A stretch of DNA of 64,000 nt, taken from Phoronis australis (taxonomy: Eukaryota > Phoronida > Phoronidae). Positions 48,185-60,310 of the stretch are shown piece after piece (within the stretch, counting starts at the first letter, position 1; every line of letters starts with the position of its first letter). A program made the translations under genes and the position numbers. The notes beneath the pieces are model-generated. The model had not been told where the DNA came from, did no database searches, and saw only the letters and a program-made list of their open reading frames with translations. The DNA lies in the NCBI GenBank assembly GCA_002633005.1, contig NMRA01000016.1, positions 161,396 to 225,395 of the forward strand. Direction: 5' to 3'.

Positions 48185-51100
48185 CTGTAAGGCAAGAACA
48201 TATTGATACAGGCAGTTTGGATTAAGGCATTTGACAAGAGCTATGAAACAACAAAATCCTTCGCCTTTGTGATTTTATTACACATCGCCAATTCTCGCCA
48301 TTGTCAAAGAGGCATTCTCTGAAATTAAGGCCAGCGACTTTACCAGTTAAGTATGCATGAAATAACCAACAGTTCATTGGCTGCTGTTTAGCTCAGACAG
48401 CAGGCTGCAAGTACCTATCTGCACTGTGCCTGATCTCAGAAAAAATTCCTGTCTATACCACACAGTTGACACTGGTCCAGATTGTCCTAATCAGCAGGCT
48501 GCAAGTACCTATCTGCACTGTGCCTGATCTCAGAAAAAATTCCTGTCTATACCACACAGTTGACACTGGTCCAGATTGTCCTAATCAGTTGAAATTGCAA
48601 TGCCCAACTTTGCGATTAAAGTTGTCAGGAAGTTCTTGGTTCAAAACACCCATATTTTTTCAATGACATGAACAAAAATGTGTACTTCTTGCCAGTACAA
48701 ATACACAAACACCAGTCTCACCCTGTTCCTCAATACTCAACTACACTAGAAGTGATGTGTGGCTTCAGAAAAAAAAAACGGGCATTACAGTGTATGTAAT
48801 TAAGATTGAGAGAAACCATAGCTTGTGTAGATGACAATATGTACTGTGAATCTAAGGTTAATGTCATGGATTGATTTCGTAATTTAACGTAAGATGATTG
48901 ATGGTCATAAAAATAGATCAAAGCAATAACACAAAATTCACAACCAGTCATAGAAAATAAATGTGAAATACTACGGTAAAACCTCACCAATTTTGGAGGA
49001 AAATAGTGACTAAAATTGCACTGTTTCCATTTTTCAAAGGCCTCTAACAGTCTACATAATGACTACATTTTTTATTCAAAATATTGTCTGTTGGTAACAT
49101 AGCTTGATTATGGCAAAGCAATATTTTGGTATCATGTGTCATTTCTACCAAGTAAGAAAGTAAAATTTCACCTATCTGGCATATAGTGTCTGAAACTGGT
49201 GAGATTTTAGTAAAAATGAACTCGAACAAAATTTTTCAATACAAGGTACCGAACACTTAATTTCACGTCATCTTTCCAAATCATACCTTCACATTCGGTG
49301 TAATTCTCGTAACTCTCAAACTTCAGTCTGTTACCTAGACAGATGCCCTCTCTACAATTATCTGGGTCATCAAACACTTCATCACTCTGAAAGAACAAAC
49401 ATATTGCACAAATAATAAACTTGAAACTGGTTGTGATACTACAATTGTTGACTTTTCCATTATTAAAAGCCAACTATAAAATCCCGGAAGCAAATATAAA
49501 CTTGTTGACATGATCCCAGTGGTTCAACTGTCAACTAAATTCCACAGATTTCACTCGCAGCTGCTGGTACTTCTTTTCAAATGCAATGAGGGATGATTGC
49601 ATTCGTAGAATGCAGTGAACAGTCCTTTGCCGTGGCTCGTCTTTATTGTAACAGTACTTCTTATATGATGAGAAAGCCTTTGAGAAATTCTTGGGACCAG
49701 TCTGCTTCTATATACACATACACCTGACAACAAAGAAAACAATTCCTGTAGATTTTTATAGGGTATTTGCTCCTAAGAATGAAAACTTTCTCTGTAGATT
49801 CAAACCAACAAAGTTGCCAATTCATGGTCTGCCTTACATAATACACCAAAGCCTTTCCTAAAATGCCAGAAATAATTCCCACAAGCAGACACAAGAGTAT
49901 CACAGCACAGGTAGACATATAGGGTATCCCCACACAAGTAGACACAAGGTATCTTCGAACAAGACACAAGGTAACCCGCACAAGAAGATGCAGTGTATAA
50001 TTGTACAAGTAGACACAGGGTATCCGGGCACAAGCAGACATGGGGTATCCCTGGATCCACATATGAAGGCTGGTTGTAAAAAGGAAACATACAGAATGTA
50101 CGTGGCTTAGTAATACACGTTTACCTACCCTGTACCATTTTCCGTCGTAATGACATGGGCACTCCTGGGGGTCAGTGCATTTGCCATTGTAGACAACCTG
50201 ACCGAATGGACACTGGCAACCCTCGTGATCATCCTCGCTGCTGGACGGACACTCGGTGTCACCGCGAGCGATGTCCTCGCAAGTCTTCACACATGGACCT
50301 TTGACAGTGATCTTACCGGTCTCTTCACATTCTAAATTCAGAAATCAACAAGAAATCTAGTATACACTCCTCATACGAACTGGCATGCAACAGTTAGACT
50401 CAAATTTTGGCAAGACCCGGTTCATTGTAAATGGATCCGATATGATTTTGTAAAACCGAAAAAAAAATCAGGCCATTTTTAAGAGGTATGTCAAAATCTG
50501 ACGTGGATGCCAACCACCTGTGGGTGTACACCTTACTTAATTCAGTTAGATGACAACCAACCAATTGCATAGCTCCCGTGGTCAACAAAATATGGAGCCT
50601 ACATCAGTCTTTAGAAAAAGATTAGTGCCTGATGGAAACTCCGGGAATGTTAAAAACTTTCTTTTGCATTTCACATTGGTCTTGCATTGCGAATTACTAA
50701 AATTATAAAATTGCAAGCTGAGCATATTACCACTCAGACAAGCTGGCAACTCAGTCCCTCATTAATGTAAACTTGATTAAAAACATGACTGTACCTTCTG
50801 TTGGACAATTGCTTGATATACATTTGCTCATACTCTCTGCACAATTTCCGATCATCGGCTGTGCAGTTGTGGAGTAAATTGCCAGTAGACATCACACACA
50901 AACACATTAAGATAGTAGCTTTATTTCGCGAGCACATGTTTCATGGAGGAAGCAAAATAAACAGCGAAAGCAGGTAAAAGGGCATAAATGTGAATGTAAC
51001 ACACAATACGATGTACGATAGCCTAACGGGACAGCAGTCAGCCAGCGTGGGTGTTTCGATAGGACATCTGTTGCCTCGTTTGAGCAACTCACTGCACTGG

Positions 51101-53702
51101 CACAGCCGGGTCCATGATAGCTAGCAAGTAGCATCAGACTGTGTCTGTGTACCAATACTTGATGTTGGGCCTAGCCAGGTGGCCAATGTTTTGCTTTAGC
51201 GGATGGTGTTTTAATAAATGCAAAAACATTTCAAGCCCATTAAAATCCATCATTGTTTTTACCAACTGGTACATGATTGTACAGAGATAACCAGCGTTGC
51301 AGCTGTGAATAGTAATTTGCATATCGGTCGCTAAATGACTGCAGCCATAATAGTAATCGCCAACCTTTTTTGTTCATCCCACAATTAGATATCATGACTG
51401 GAAAACGGTATTTTGTCTGATTACCTTTGTACAGTATGTAACCCGAACACTTACTATGTGTTACACGCCCTAAAATCACTTGTCAGTCATGCATCCACAA
51501 GACCACATGAGCGATTAGAAAATGTTAACATTACAGTGCAATTTTCACGGAACTTTCAACAGTACCAACAGATTTAATTTTGTGCCCAGTTAAGCAATAT
51601 CTGCATTAGCAAGTATAACTTCACGACCATATATCATTGGATAACTGTGGACTAAAACTAGTGGTTTGACTAAATACCTGGTTTCTGAAGTTCAATTCCT
51701 CGGAAGAAAACAGGTAATAGGTCTAGTACTTTGATGTGAATTAAAAAACATAAAACATAAGTTAAATTAGATGTGATAAGTTTTAGTTCTTGACACGAAG
51801 CACCTTCTTTGGTTTCAGAGTAGTGACAGAATACTGACCTGCGAGTCATGATGCTCGACGAATGAATGTGGAAAAACTTAAAAATGGCTGTCTGATACCT
51901 CTATTTAGCTTAGATTTGGAAACTGAAGTGTTGTCGTCTGCAGTTGAAACCAAATGGGAGGCAGGCTTTTGTTAGTCTTTCTGAAAGGTACAGTGACCTG
52001 TTTACGGGTATGCTATATGTAGAGCTTGCCTTGTTTTCCGTGCATGTGTTTTAGACACTAAATACAACTACAAATAGAAAGCAAATCTTACTAAGATTGA
52101 AACATCCCAACACATCCAGGTTGAAACCAACAGGCAAGCGATCCACATCCTTTGTAGGAGATAACTTCAAGGTTTTAGCGACAAACTGGTTGCGGAAGAT
52201 CACACGCATAACTTCACCATTAGAAACGTCCAATTCCTACAAGTCATAGTGAGATGAACCTCATTAATTGAGTGACAAGTACCAACCTGCAATACAACAG
52301 CGTCAGCTATGTTTCACTGCATTTATCCACATCTCTGCACTGATGTCAGCCACCTAACAGTATTTTCGCACCAAAGATGATCCACAAGTTTCTTTCTATT
52401 GTCCAGTTTTACAACAAAGTTATAACTGCATTTGACGATCTAACAATAGTTATGGTCAGTCTCGAGAAATTCTTACCAGAGACAGATCACACACACGATT
52501 GCCTGGTTTGATTAAGAGCAAATGTGAAAACCTATGAGGTGGCCCTACCATGGTGACCATCTAGCCAACATTAAAAGGTTTCAGGCACATTGATCCAGAG
52601 TGAGGACTTATCCTCTGACCTTCATTACGTCCAGTGAGGGACATCAGTAGGATTGGTGGTTTGGCTCGACCCATTCTGCTAATAGTTGTTGGATTTGCGT
52701 ATTCACCATGCGTGGTGATTCACCTTGGCACAAAATTTGGTAATGGCTAGTGGAGGGAATAATTTTTTTAGGAATCAAACCATTCTGGTTTGAGGCTTCA
52801 TTGAGAACCAGTTTTGAGTGTCATTGTAACTGAATACTGTCGTGCCTATTCATGACAATGGGCAGACAGTCTGCCATGAGAAAGTGTCGAAATCGGGATG
52901 TTCTTGTGCCCTTCATAATTAACAACAAATGGCGCTACCCTACAAGATGAAGATTCGCTTGAAGACTTCGCCCCCATGTATGTGACCTCTTAAAAAATTC
53001 TAGCACTACCTGGTGAAGACTTGGGCCCAGCTTTGGAGACGTCACTTCATTTACAAGAATTTTCATATTTTAGCATTGATTTCATTGTCTTGGAATGAAT
53101 TTCCATTCAATGTTTTTGTTGGTCTGCAAGTGTGCATGCTATCTTGCTGGTTATCAGTATGCATGTGTTTGCTACACTACGCAGGTTTAAGAAACTCACA
53201 AAATCATGCGTAGTCCATGGCTCACTGGCACTATTCTTGTACTCTAGGGTTAAACTCCCAACATTCCTCCCCTTTAGCAGGATACCATAAACAGTGACCG
53301 ACACACGGAAATGCGCCACTAGGTACGGAGAGCGGTCCGCTGTTTCTGCCAGCCAGCCGAATGGATTATCCATGTTGGCAGCATTTGGTGTGTAGGACTC
53401 ATTCATGTACGACGACACATCGACTGTGGCCTTCACAGCAGGGTTAAACAAGGCTGGCTTGGGGTCGCTACAGCGCTCTGTGCACAGGAAGAGAGAAACA
53501 GTCTAAACAACAACAAATGCAGTGTAGCAATACCAACAAGAGCACGAACATCAATAAGGTTTTTACTTATAAAATGATAGAAAGTGAACACTGTAGGAAC
53601 TTATGTACCCTCAATGTGCAAAAGCACAACACATTTGCCTAGCACAGAACACCAGGGCATAGAGAAATTGTAAACACCCAGCTTGAGCACTCAAAAGCTC
53701 GT

Positions 53703-53782
<80 letters not shown>

Positions 53783-56700
53783 ACTCGCGCAATAAATCCA
53801 AACCAGNNNNNNNNNNNNNNNNNNNNNNNNNNNNNNNNNNNNNNNNNNNNNNNNNNNNNNNNNNNNNNNNNNNNNNNNNNNNNNNNNNNNNNNNNNNNNN
53901 NNNNNNNNNNNNNNNNNNNNNNNNNNACTCGCGCAATAAATCCAAACCAGAGTCTCTCAAAAGTGCAAAAAGAGATGAAGCCCTGAAAATAAGATGCGAT
54001 GATGCTCTGTCAGGGAACTACTTCATGAAAAGTGACTGAAGACGAAAGTCAGAAATTTGGTCTTATACTCTACACACTTATACTCCACACGTAATTTTCA
54101 AAAACAATAAACCTTGCTTGATCCAAAGTACAAACTAGTCTCCGAGAATATTCACTTAGCTACATAGTTATCACTGGGATAATTTGTAGCTATTTCTAGA
54201 CTGTGACATGCTAATAATTTCCTGGCTAAACGTTAGTAATTGTGATCAAAGCGGCACGTAAGACTAAAACAGTTTTTGTACAGACGATTAAATGTGCGGT
54301 TAATGCGCATGCGTTTTCATTCGTAGGTATGATAATGTGGTTCACATGATGCGATTTCTAAAATGAATGATTCAGTGGTTCTGGCATAGCCCATTATTTA
54401 AAGCGTAGCAGTATAACTGTGAGGTACACTTGCATGAATGAGTCGAAAATTGCCACGACTGTGACTGTGTTACATCCTAATGAACGCACAAGGTATCGAA
54501 GAAAATTGTGGAACTAACAGCCCACGAGAAAACCAAGAATACATTACCTGGAGCACTTGTAGTTGGTAGACTTGTTGAGCTGGACCGTGGTTGTGGTGTC
54601 GTTGATCTGGGCGGTGTTTGCATTGTCGTTGATTCTGTTGTTGATGTTGCGATAGGCTGGGTTATAGTAGTTGTTAAAGGAATGAGTGTAGTCTGTTTGG
54701 TTGTTGTTGCTGCAGTTGTTGTTTCACAGTCAGGAAGAGGCTTGCAGTTTGCCCAGACATATGAGTAGTTAGACCAGATGCACTCGCAAGTCTCACATGT
54801 GTCCACAAAGTCACAGAATTCGCCGTTCTGCAACAAAAGAAGGTGATATGGTCAGAAAGTACCAGATCAAAAACCCGATACGCAAACACACAGAGGTTTA
54901 GGAAACATTTACTATGTGCCTGATGGTTTGAAGAATTTCTCCTGTGAAAGAAAGACAAAAAACAAAGATCTACTGGGTTAAAGGCTTTTGTATACCGCTA
55001 CAGATGCTTCAAGAGGTACACCCACAAAAGTTAGAACTTGTGGCAATGAAAGAGGCAAAAATTGAAGACACGGTTCTAAATGATATTCAACAAATACCGC
55101 CAGAAGCCAAACGGCAGTCTGAGAAACGCGTGGTCGAAATAAGTTCTATAACACCATGTGGCGCACAAAACTTGGAAAAGACCATGCTGTATGAACACCA
55201 TGAGTATACAACGGAAATGTAAGATTATACAGAATTTGTAAAACAGGTGCAACAAAGGCAAAATGCTTGGACGAGTTCTCCAAGATACCCTTGAAGACGT
55301 GATCGATGCAGTCGTTATAAAAATGGTAACGTAAATACATGACTTCGAGAGACTGTTTTAGAAAAGGCCTATGTAAATTTTGCACATGATATTAAAATTT
55401 GAAAGAATTTATTTGGTCAAGCAGTGCAGGTAATTTAGGAGCTCATAAATAATGGATATCGTTTATTGTTAAAACGCTGTTTAGAGAATGTGGAGCGTTG
55501 GTAGAGGCTTGACAAGATGTAAAGTACATGCCTGTACATGCACGCACCCAGCGTGGGGGGGAGACTCGAATCCTCGGCGTTGTGGACCTTTTGGTATCAA
55601 CGCGGAGCGTTGAAATGCGCCCACGAATGCATTGCAAATGGTGTGCTTTTAGGGTGATTTATTTGTATTATAAAAATGGCCTAGATGGTGCAAAAACATA
55701 CAATCCATCAAAAAACCGGAAAATGCCGTATTTCATAAAAATCTGTCAAGGATTACTTCAGAGAAACAAAGGAAAACAGAACAAAAAGAAATTGCTACTA
55801 GTGGGCACAGTGTCCGTTGGATCCGCCTGAAAGTCGTCATCATCGTCTGTTATCTTCATATAAATACACTTACTAAATTTAATAAAGATACTGCAGTGGG
55901 TTTAGGAGATACAACTATGGGCGTAAAACAAAACTACCACAAGGAGGCGCAACAGTAGTCAGTCACCATCATCAAAGGTCGTCTTCACACTGAGAACATA
56001 TATGCCAATTTTCAAATGATTTGGTTGATACAGGGGTGGACATCAAAAACAAGATTTGAAAACGGCAAAAATGGCCACTAGATGGTGCAAAATACCTCGA
56101 TTCCATCCAAAAACAGGAAGATAGCGTCATCACACTAATAGATGCCTATATATAAAATTTTATGAAAATCTGTTGAGGACCTTTGAAGATACAGAGTTAA
56201 ACATAAAAAAACCCAAAATTGCCACTAGGGGGCACAGCAGTAGTCAAATCTGTCCGAAAGTCGTTGTCATTCGTAGTCAATATCATATAAATACACTTGC
56301 TAAATTAAGTAAAGATCCTGCGAACGGTTTAGGAGATACAGCCATAGGCGAAAAAAACAAAACTGCCACTAGGAGACGCCACAGTTGTTGAAATCGTTGG
56401 AAAATCATCGTCAACCGTCCTCTTTATAGTAAGCGCATAACTGCCAATTTTCACAATCATCCTTTGAGCGGTTTGGTTGATAGAGGGGTGGATGCAAAAA
56501 ACAGACTCGAAAAACAGTAAAAATGGCCACTAGGTGGCACAAACTATGTCGAATCCATATGAAATTGAGAGGAAAGCGTCATCTCACTAATAGGTGCCTA
56601 CATATTAAATTTTATAAAAATCCGTTAAGGACTTTTGAAGATACAAAGGTAAACGCAAAAAAAAATTGCTACTAGGTGACACACCGGTAGTCGGATCCGT

Positions 56701-59700
56701 CCGAAAGTTCGCTCATGCCGTTCCATTCATGAATGGAAAATATGTGCCAAATTTCATGAACGTATGTCAAAGGGTTTTGGAGAAAGAGCAGCGGATGCCG
56801 CCCGGACGGAGATCACGGCATAATGCGTCCACATATAAATATGTGGGCGCATAAAAAGCGAGCAGACTAAAAACACAAAAAACATGGGGGTACCACTGTG
56901 AATTTTACGCGTTTGTGCTTGCTTAGTGGACTTTTGTCGCGTTTTCTCGGACTTTTTTTTTCTCGCAGGCGGACCTTTTTGCCCACTTCGGCAAATGGGG
57001 GCTTGTTTGAGCCTCCCGAGCCCCCTTGGGTGCGCGCGTGCTGTAAAAGCGTTCTTGAGAAGCAAACTGAATCCAGTTTGCTTCAAACACCCCAAAAACG
57101 AATTATTAATTTTTTCAAAGAAAAAATTGGCTGCTGACTTCGCTGACAGTATTGAAAAACCTTGATTACTCTGAGTCAAGTCAGACAATTGCTTCATAAA
57201 CCTGAGACAATGATCGCATACTCCCAACTACGCAGAAGGATTTTTGAATGTGGAAATACCCCACTGGAAGATAAATGACTGCCATCCTACACGGCGCAAT
57301 TTAACATCTCAAAATCTATCACGAGAATGAAAATGGCACAAAATGAAAAATGACAATGTCCTACCAGATAAAGAAAACACAAAATCGGCTCCTGAAATGC
57401 TCATTTAGGGGCTAAACTGCAAATGTACGCTCAGTCAAGCCAGACCAACGCTATATTGTGGTCACATTTGATAACGGCTTTTGGGACCACCCCAAACGTC
57501 TTATCAATTCTTTAACTTCATTATGCTTCTCAAAATTACTATCTACGATAACTCAAAGTGATTGAGTTTTTGTGTCGAGTTTCACTGGAGTTTGTTTTAA
57601 GGTTCCTTTCTAAGAATGATGATCAAAATATAAATATTCAAAATAACGCCAGATGGTTATTTTTGGTAACATGACCACATGCATGTGATAAAAATGTCAA
57701 AAATGTATTCCATCAACCTCGAAACAACTACTTTGACATTTTCCGGAGTATTTTAAATGGAATTCGTAAAATCAGAATACATTTAAAATGTCCCGGACAA
57801 CCCTGTTGGATTTTCTTGACATTCAAAGAACATCGATCTTTCTTCATAACCCATACTTATCGTTTGCACATTTACAATCCCGTGGGGCCAACCAAGGCCT
57901 TGGCAACATAGTTTCAAACCAGTTATACCAGACGACTCTTCTCTTTATAGAAAAGCGTTGCTTGTGTTTGTTCTTTATTTTGAAATTTACAGAGTGATGA
58001 GCGGAAACATCGCTTTTTAATTCACTTTACCAATGCTTTGCAAACTTACATTACAACTGGTCGTATTTTTATGTATGGTGTATATTTATGTACGGGTGTA
58101 AAAGTGAAGCGCATAAACGTGATTCCCTTTTGTTGCTCAGTAGAACTAAAGTAATTGTGCTCAGACAGCAAGATGCCAGGACAATTTTGACACCGTATCA
58201 TCTTGTGTTGGATATATTTTGGTATACATGATTCTCAATGCCATTTTCTAACAATTTGTCTAAATACTGAGTCCTTATTTCATTGAAAATAAACAACGAT
58301 CCTATGCAGCTCCTTTTTCTGCTGCTATTAGCACAGGTTTAATCAGGTAAAAATTATTGAGTGCGGACTACTTTCGTTATTACCCAAGCAGCTGAATTTC
58401 GACATGCACAAACCTGGTTATATTGAACTGATTTTCATGATTCAAACACCAATTATGTCCACTTTTTGCTTTCTCCGTATGAAAATAGGCAGTTTTTCAA
58501 AAAGCCGTTTAATACTTTGATAGAACTGTTGATTACATTTCATGACCCATCTGGTAAGGCTTAAGTAACTCTGTATCTACCTGAGAATACAGTATGTATG
58601 ATTATTGCTGGGCGATTATAACCCCAGGCATCTTTGGCTTGGCATTGCGCATAATAGCAGAACTGATGTGGTATCTGGACCTCGCCCTTTCATTCTTAGA
58701 CGAAGAAGTCAATGTAAATGCCAAATCCATGAAATGTCCATTCGATGTATGTATCAACGCCAAAAAATAGACTTATAATGAAAATAAAATAGTACATGAA
58801 AGGATAATCAGACCAGTGCTTTCCCTGGTCCACAAATGTCAACCACACAACATTGTTGGAGCCCTACTCGGGAATGTTTCATGGAACTGACCACAGATCA
58901 TTTGCACTCTATTCCTTTCATTTTAAATTCCTTATTTATCTAACACCACTTACAGACAACAAATTGTTGGTGTTATTACAATGACATCGTTTACAGTCGT
59001 TCTCCAAACGTAGACACTTGTTCTCCTGGGCCCTAGATCCAGCCGCACAAGAGCCACATTGCAGCATCTCTGTACACTCATTTGATAGTTGAATGTAGTC
59101 AAGGCCTTCCCCAGGCAGATCAGCATTGATGAAGTCGGATAGTTGCTCGTCACAGCTTACATTAACATAGCACTTTTCTGGTATAATACCTGCGACAAGA
59201 CCATCAAATAAGTTATACCTGGTGGCAGGGTAAACCTATAGGAGTTTAGCACAAGATTATATTGCGCACAAGCAATAATTAAAATGAGGCCATCAAAGGC
59301 AATTGACGCAATTAACGTTTTCCGAAACTGACCAAAAATAATTCATAACACTATCAAACCAACCACACGCAGAGAAAATACCAACTTACCATTTGAAAAA
59401 GAAATTAACATTATTAGTGACTCATACAGCAACGATGGTTAATGACAATATTCTTTACCAAAACATTGCAGGGAACAGGTCAGAGTAGACGGTTCAAAAT
59501 ATAAAAAACCAATAATGGTTCATTTAACATAGAGTTGGAATTTCATCCAATATTCACATCATTTAGCTGGTAGAAACTTCCCTTGTGGTGATTCGCAACA
59601 ATCAGACTAACACTAGGTTTGAAAACATTTATATCACCAGATACAGATGACAAACTTGTGAGCTTAAGCATTGACTATCAATTGCAACAAATTTTAGCCA

Positions 59701-60310
59701 CCAACAGCAAGGAGTTTTAGCAAATTAACCCCTTTCGTTCTAAGCTATATCATCAAAAGGTAATTATTTTGAAAACTGAATCTCACCAATTGAAGTTAAA
59801 ACCCAGTACCTTCCCCCTCACATCTGCACATATGATAATTTTTCAGTCAACAATTCACATTATACTTTGCATGTATTAAATTTTACAACGCTTATACATT
59901 GTATTCACATTTTCATACACCTTAATGAAGATTCCAAGAGCTTGTCAACACCTCCTACAAATTATGAACATTTTAGGAGGGCAACAAACAACTAAACAGT
60001 AATTCAAAAAGTTTTGCATGAATTGACAAGACATGTAATTTGCAACAGCAGCTCAATTAAATCTTACACTTTGGTGTTGTTGTCGGTTGCTCAGTAGTCG
60101 AAGTGGTAATGCAATTTACATTCTTCTTCACACAGATGTTCAAAGCAAATGATTCTATGAACCTTTGCTCATATCCCGGCTGACACGTCTTACAGTCGCA
60201 GCCATCACTAAAACTTGTCCCCAATGGTACAAAGTCTACATCCTGTGAAGGCCAGCTGTCGTATCGGGCTGTCTGCTCACAAGTTAGTTGCAGGTTACAG
60301 CTAGCACCAC
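46294..60310 (-). CDS. Mucin/VWF-type extracellular protein with discoidin and cystine-knot domains, last nine exons
   Basis: Exons: 60310-60068, 59189-58954, 54827-54548, 53477-53200, 52236-52092, 50331-50129, 49386-49287, 48184-47975, 46442-46294. All eight junctions match in phase and the coding sum gives 613 codons plus TAA. Domain order: cysteine-rich modules with a short Thr tract, a VWC-like start, a Thr/Pro-rich mucin stretch, an F5/8 type C (discoidin) domain, a TIL domain, a VWC-like piece and a CTCK knot. VWD-C8 blocks, expected upstream in this class, are not in the window. Relatives are gel-forming mucins, SCO-spondin and hemocytin-type proteins: secreted, disulfide-linked multimers in mucus, matrix or clotting. 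The discoidin placed after the mucin stretch resembles SCO-spondin/hemocytin more than vertebrate MUC2/5. The 5' part lies off the right edge. Confidence 0.87.
47411..47583. mobile_element. MITE-like inverted repeat in the last intron
   Basis: TAGCCAATCAGAAGCCAGGA at 47411 is mirrored by TTCTGGCTTCTGATTGGCTA ending at 47583; 25 of 26 arm bases pair. Between and around them are many TTATTACAGTAATAA-type palindromic words. Non-coding. Confidence 0.7.
48398..48585. repeat. 94-bp perfect-looking tandem duplication
   Basis: CAGCAGGCTGCAAGTACC starts at 48398 and again at 48492, and the full 94-bp units look identical. It lies in the intron between the VWC-like and CTCK exons. Recent origin is implied. 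Confidence 0.88.
49287..49386 (-). CDS. VWC-like exon
   Basis: 100 bp, phase 0 to 1, between a TTTCAG acceptor and a GTATGA donor. It encodes SDEVFDDPDNCREGIC and ESYENYTECE. With the end of the TIL exon it gives KWYRSDEVF, like the start of VWC repeats. The domain is short, so this is a partial VWC. Confidence 0.8.
49883..50050. repeat. Minisatellite of about 30-bp units in an intron
   Basis: Diverged units of ACAAGTAGACACAAGGTATC type recur about five or six times. They keep a 209-codon minus-strand frame open downstream of the TIL exon, which should not be taken as coding past the donor at 50128. Confidence 0.7.
50129..50331 (-). CDS. TIL (trypsin-inhibitor-like cysteine-rich) domain exon
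   Basis: 203 bp. It encodes CVKTCEDIARGDTECP, GCQCPFGQVVYNGKC and ECPCHYDGKWYR. The C..TC, CxCPxGxV and ECPC spacing is typical of TIL modules that sit between VWD domains of mucins and VWF. GTAGGT donor. Confidence 0.92.
52092..53477 (-). CDS. F5/8 type C (discoidin) domain, two exons
   Basis: Exon 53477-53200 encodes FNPAVKATVDVSSY, NMDNPFGWLAE, VTVYGILLKGR and LTLEYKNSASEPW. Exon 52236-52092 encodes ELDVSNGEVMRVIFRNQFVA and ends LPVGFNLDVLGC. The GR, EY and final L-x-V-x-GC landmarks give the coagulation factor 5/8 C fold, which commonly binds phospholipid or glycans. GTGAGT and GTAAGA donors; phases 0 and 1. Confidence 0.88.
53705..53782. repeat. (CA)n microsatellite
   Basis: A nearly pure CA run, interrupted by two short A insertions, next to the assembly gap. 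It lies in the intron upstream of the discoidin domain exons. Confidence 0.92.
53807..53926. other. Assembly gap (120 N) between identical 24-bp flanks
   Basis: The 24 bases before the gap (53783-53806, ACTCGCGCAATAAATCCAAA...) reappear directly after it from 53927. The contig ends probably overlap, so the real gap may be nil or contain only more CA repeat. Confidence 0.9.
54548..54827 (-). CDS. VWC-like start plus Thr/Pro-rich mucin exon
   Basis: 280 bp, phase 0 to 1. CDFVDTCETCECIW resembles a VWC or otogelin-type cysteine motif. It is followed by about 55 residues dominated by Thr, Ser and Pro (ATTTKQTTLIPLTTT and similar), a likely O-glycosylated linker, ending TSAPG at a GTAATG donor. 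Confidence 0.88.
54828..58953 (-). other. 4.1-kb intron with composite repeats
   Basis: No exon seen; the flanking exons join in phase without one. It contains a composite tandem repeat (55676-56865) and, just beyond (56898-57160), a GC-richer block with short ORFs on both strands that looks transposon-derived. 57228-58953 is plain AT-rich sequence. Confidence 0.6.
55676..56865. repeat. Composite tandem repeat with GCCACTAG-type motif
   Basis: Variants of ATGGCCACTAGGTGGCACAA recur at about 55676, 56070 and 56524. A related half-motif (TTGCCACTAGGGGGCACAG) lies near 56219, 56363 and 56666, often followed by GGATCCGTCCGAAAGTCG-like words. Between them recur CATATAAATACACTTGC and GATACAG-type words. 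Spacing of full units is about 395-455 bp. It ends near GATCACGGCATAATGCG and a TATAAATATGTGGGCGCAT palindrome. A diverged repeat array of transposon type, not coding. Confidence 0.65.
58954..59189 (-). CDS. Cysteine-rich module exon B
   Basis: 236 bp, phase 1 to 0. It encodes IPEKCYVNVSCDEQLSDF, LSNECTEMLQCGSCAAGSR and NDCKRCHCNNTNN. Ten cysteines in 78 residues. It resembles exon A in layout, so the two may be tandem copies of one module. Not assigned to a named family with confidence; VWC-like is the nearest. Confidence 0.75.
60068..60310 (-). CDS. Cysteine-rich module exon A with short Thr tract
   Basis: 243 bp, starting in phase 1 after TATTTAG. It encodes SCNLQLTCEQTARYDSWPS, SDGCDCKTCQPGYEQR and a tail TTSTTEQPTTTPKC with a GTAAGA donor. 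It is the most 5' exon visible; the split first codon shows that more coding sequence lies further right. Confidence 0.78.

Noticed and set aside
49661-50290. 209-codon continuous minus-strand ORF
   Set aside because: Only its first part is the TIL exon. Past the GTAGGT donor at 50128 the frame runs through an intronic minisatellite and gives a low-complexity peptide; the phase-matched next exon is at 49386.
53683-54039. Plus and minus ORFs spanning the CA repeat and the N gap
   Set aside because: Artefacts of dinucleotide repeats and ambiguous bases.
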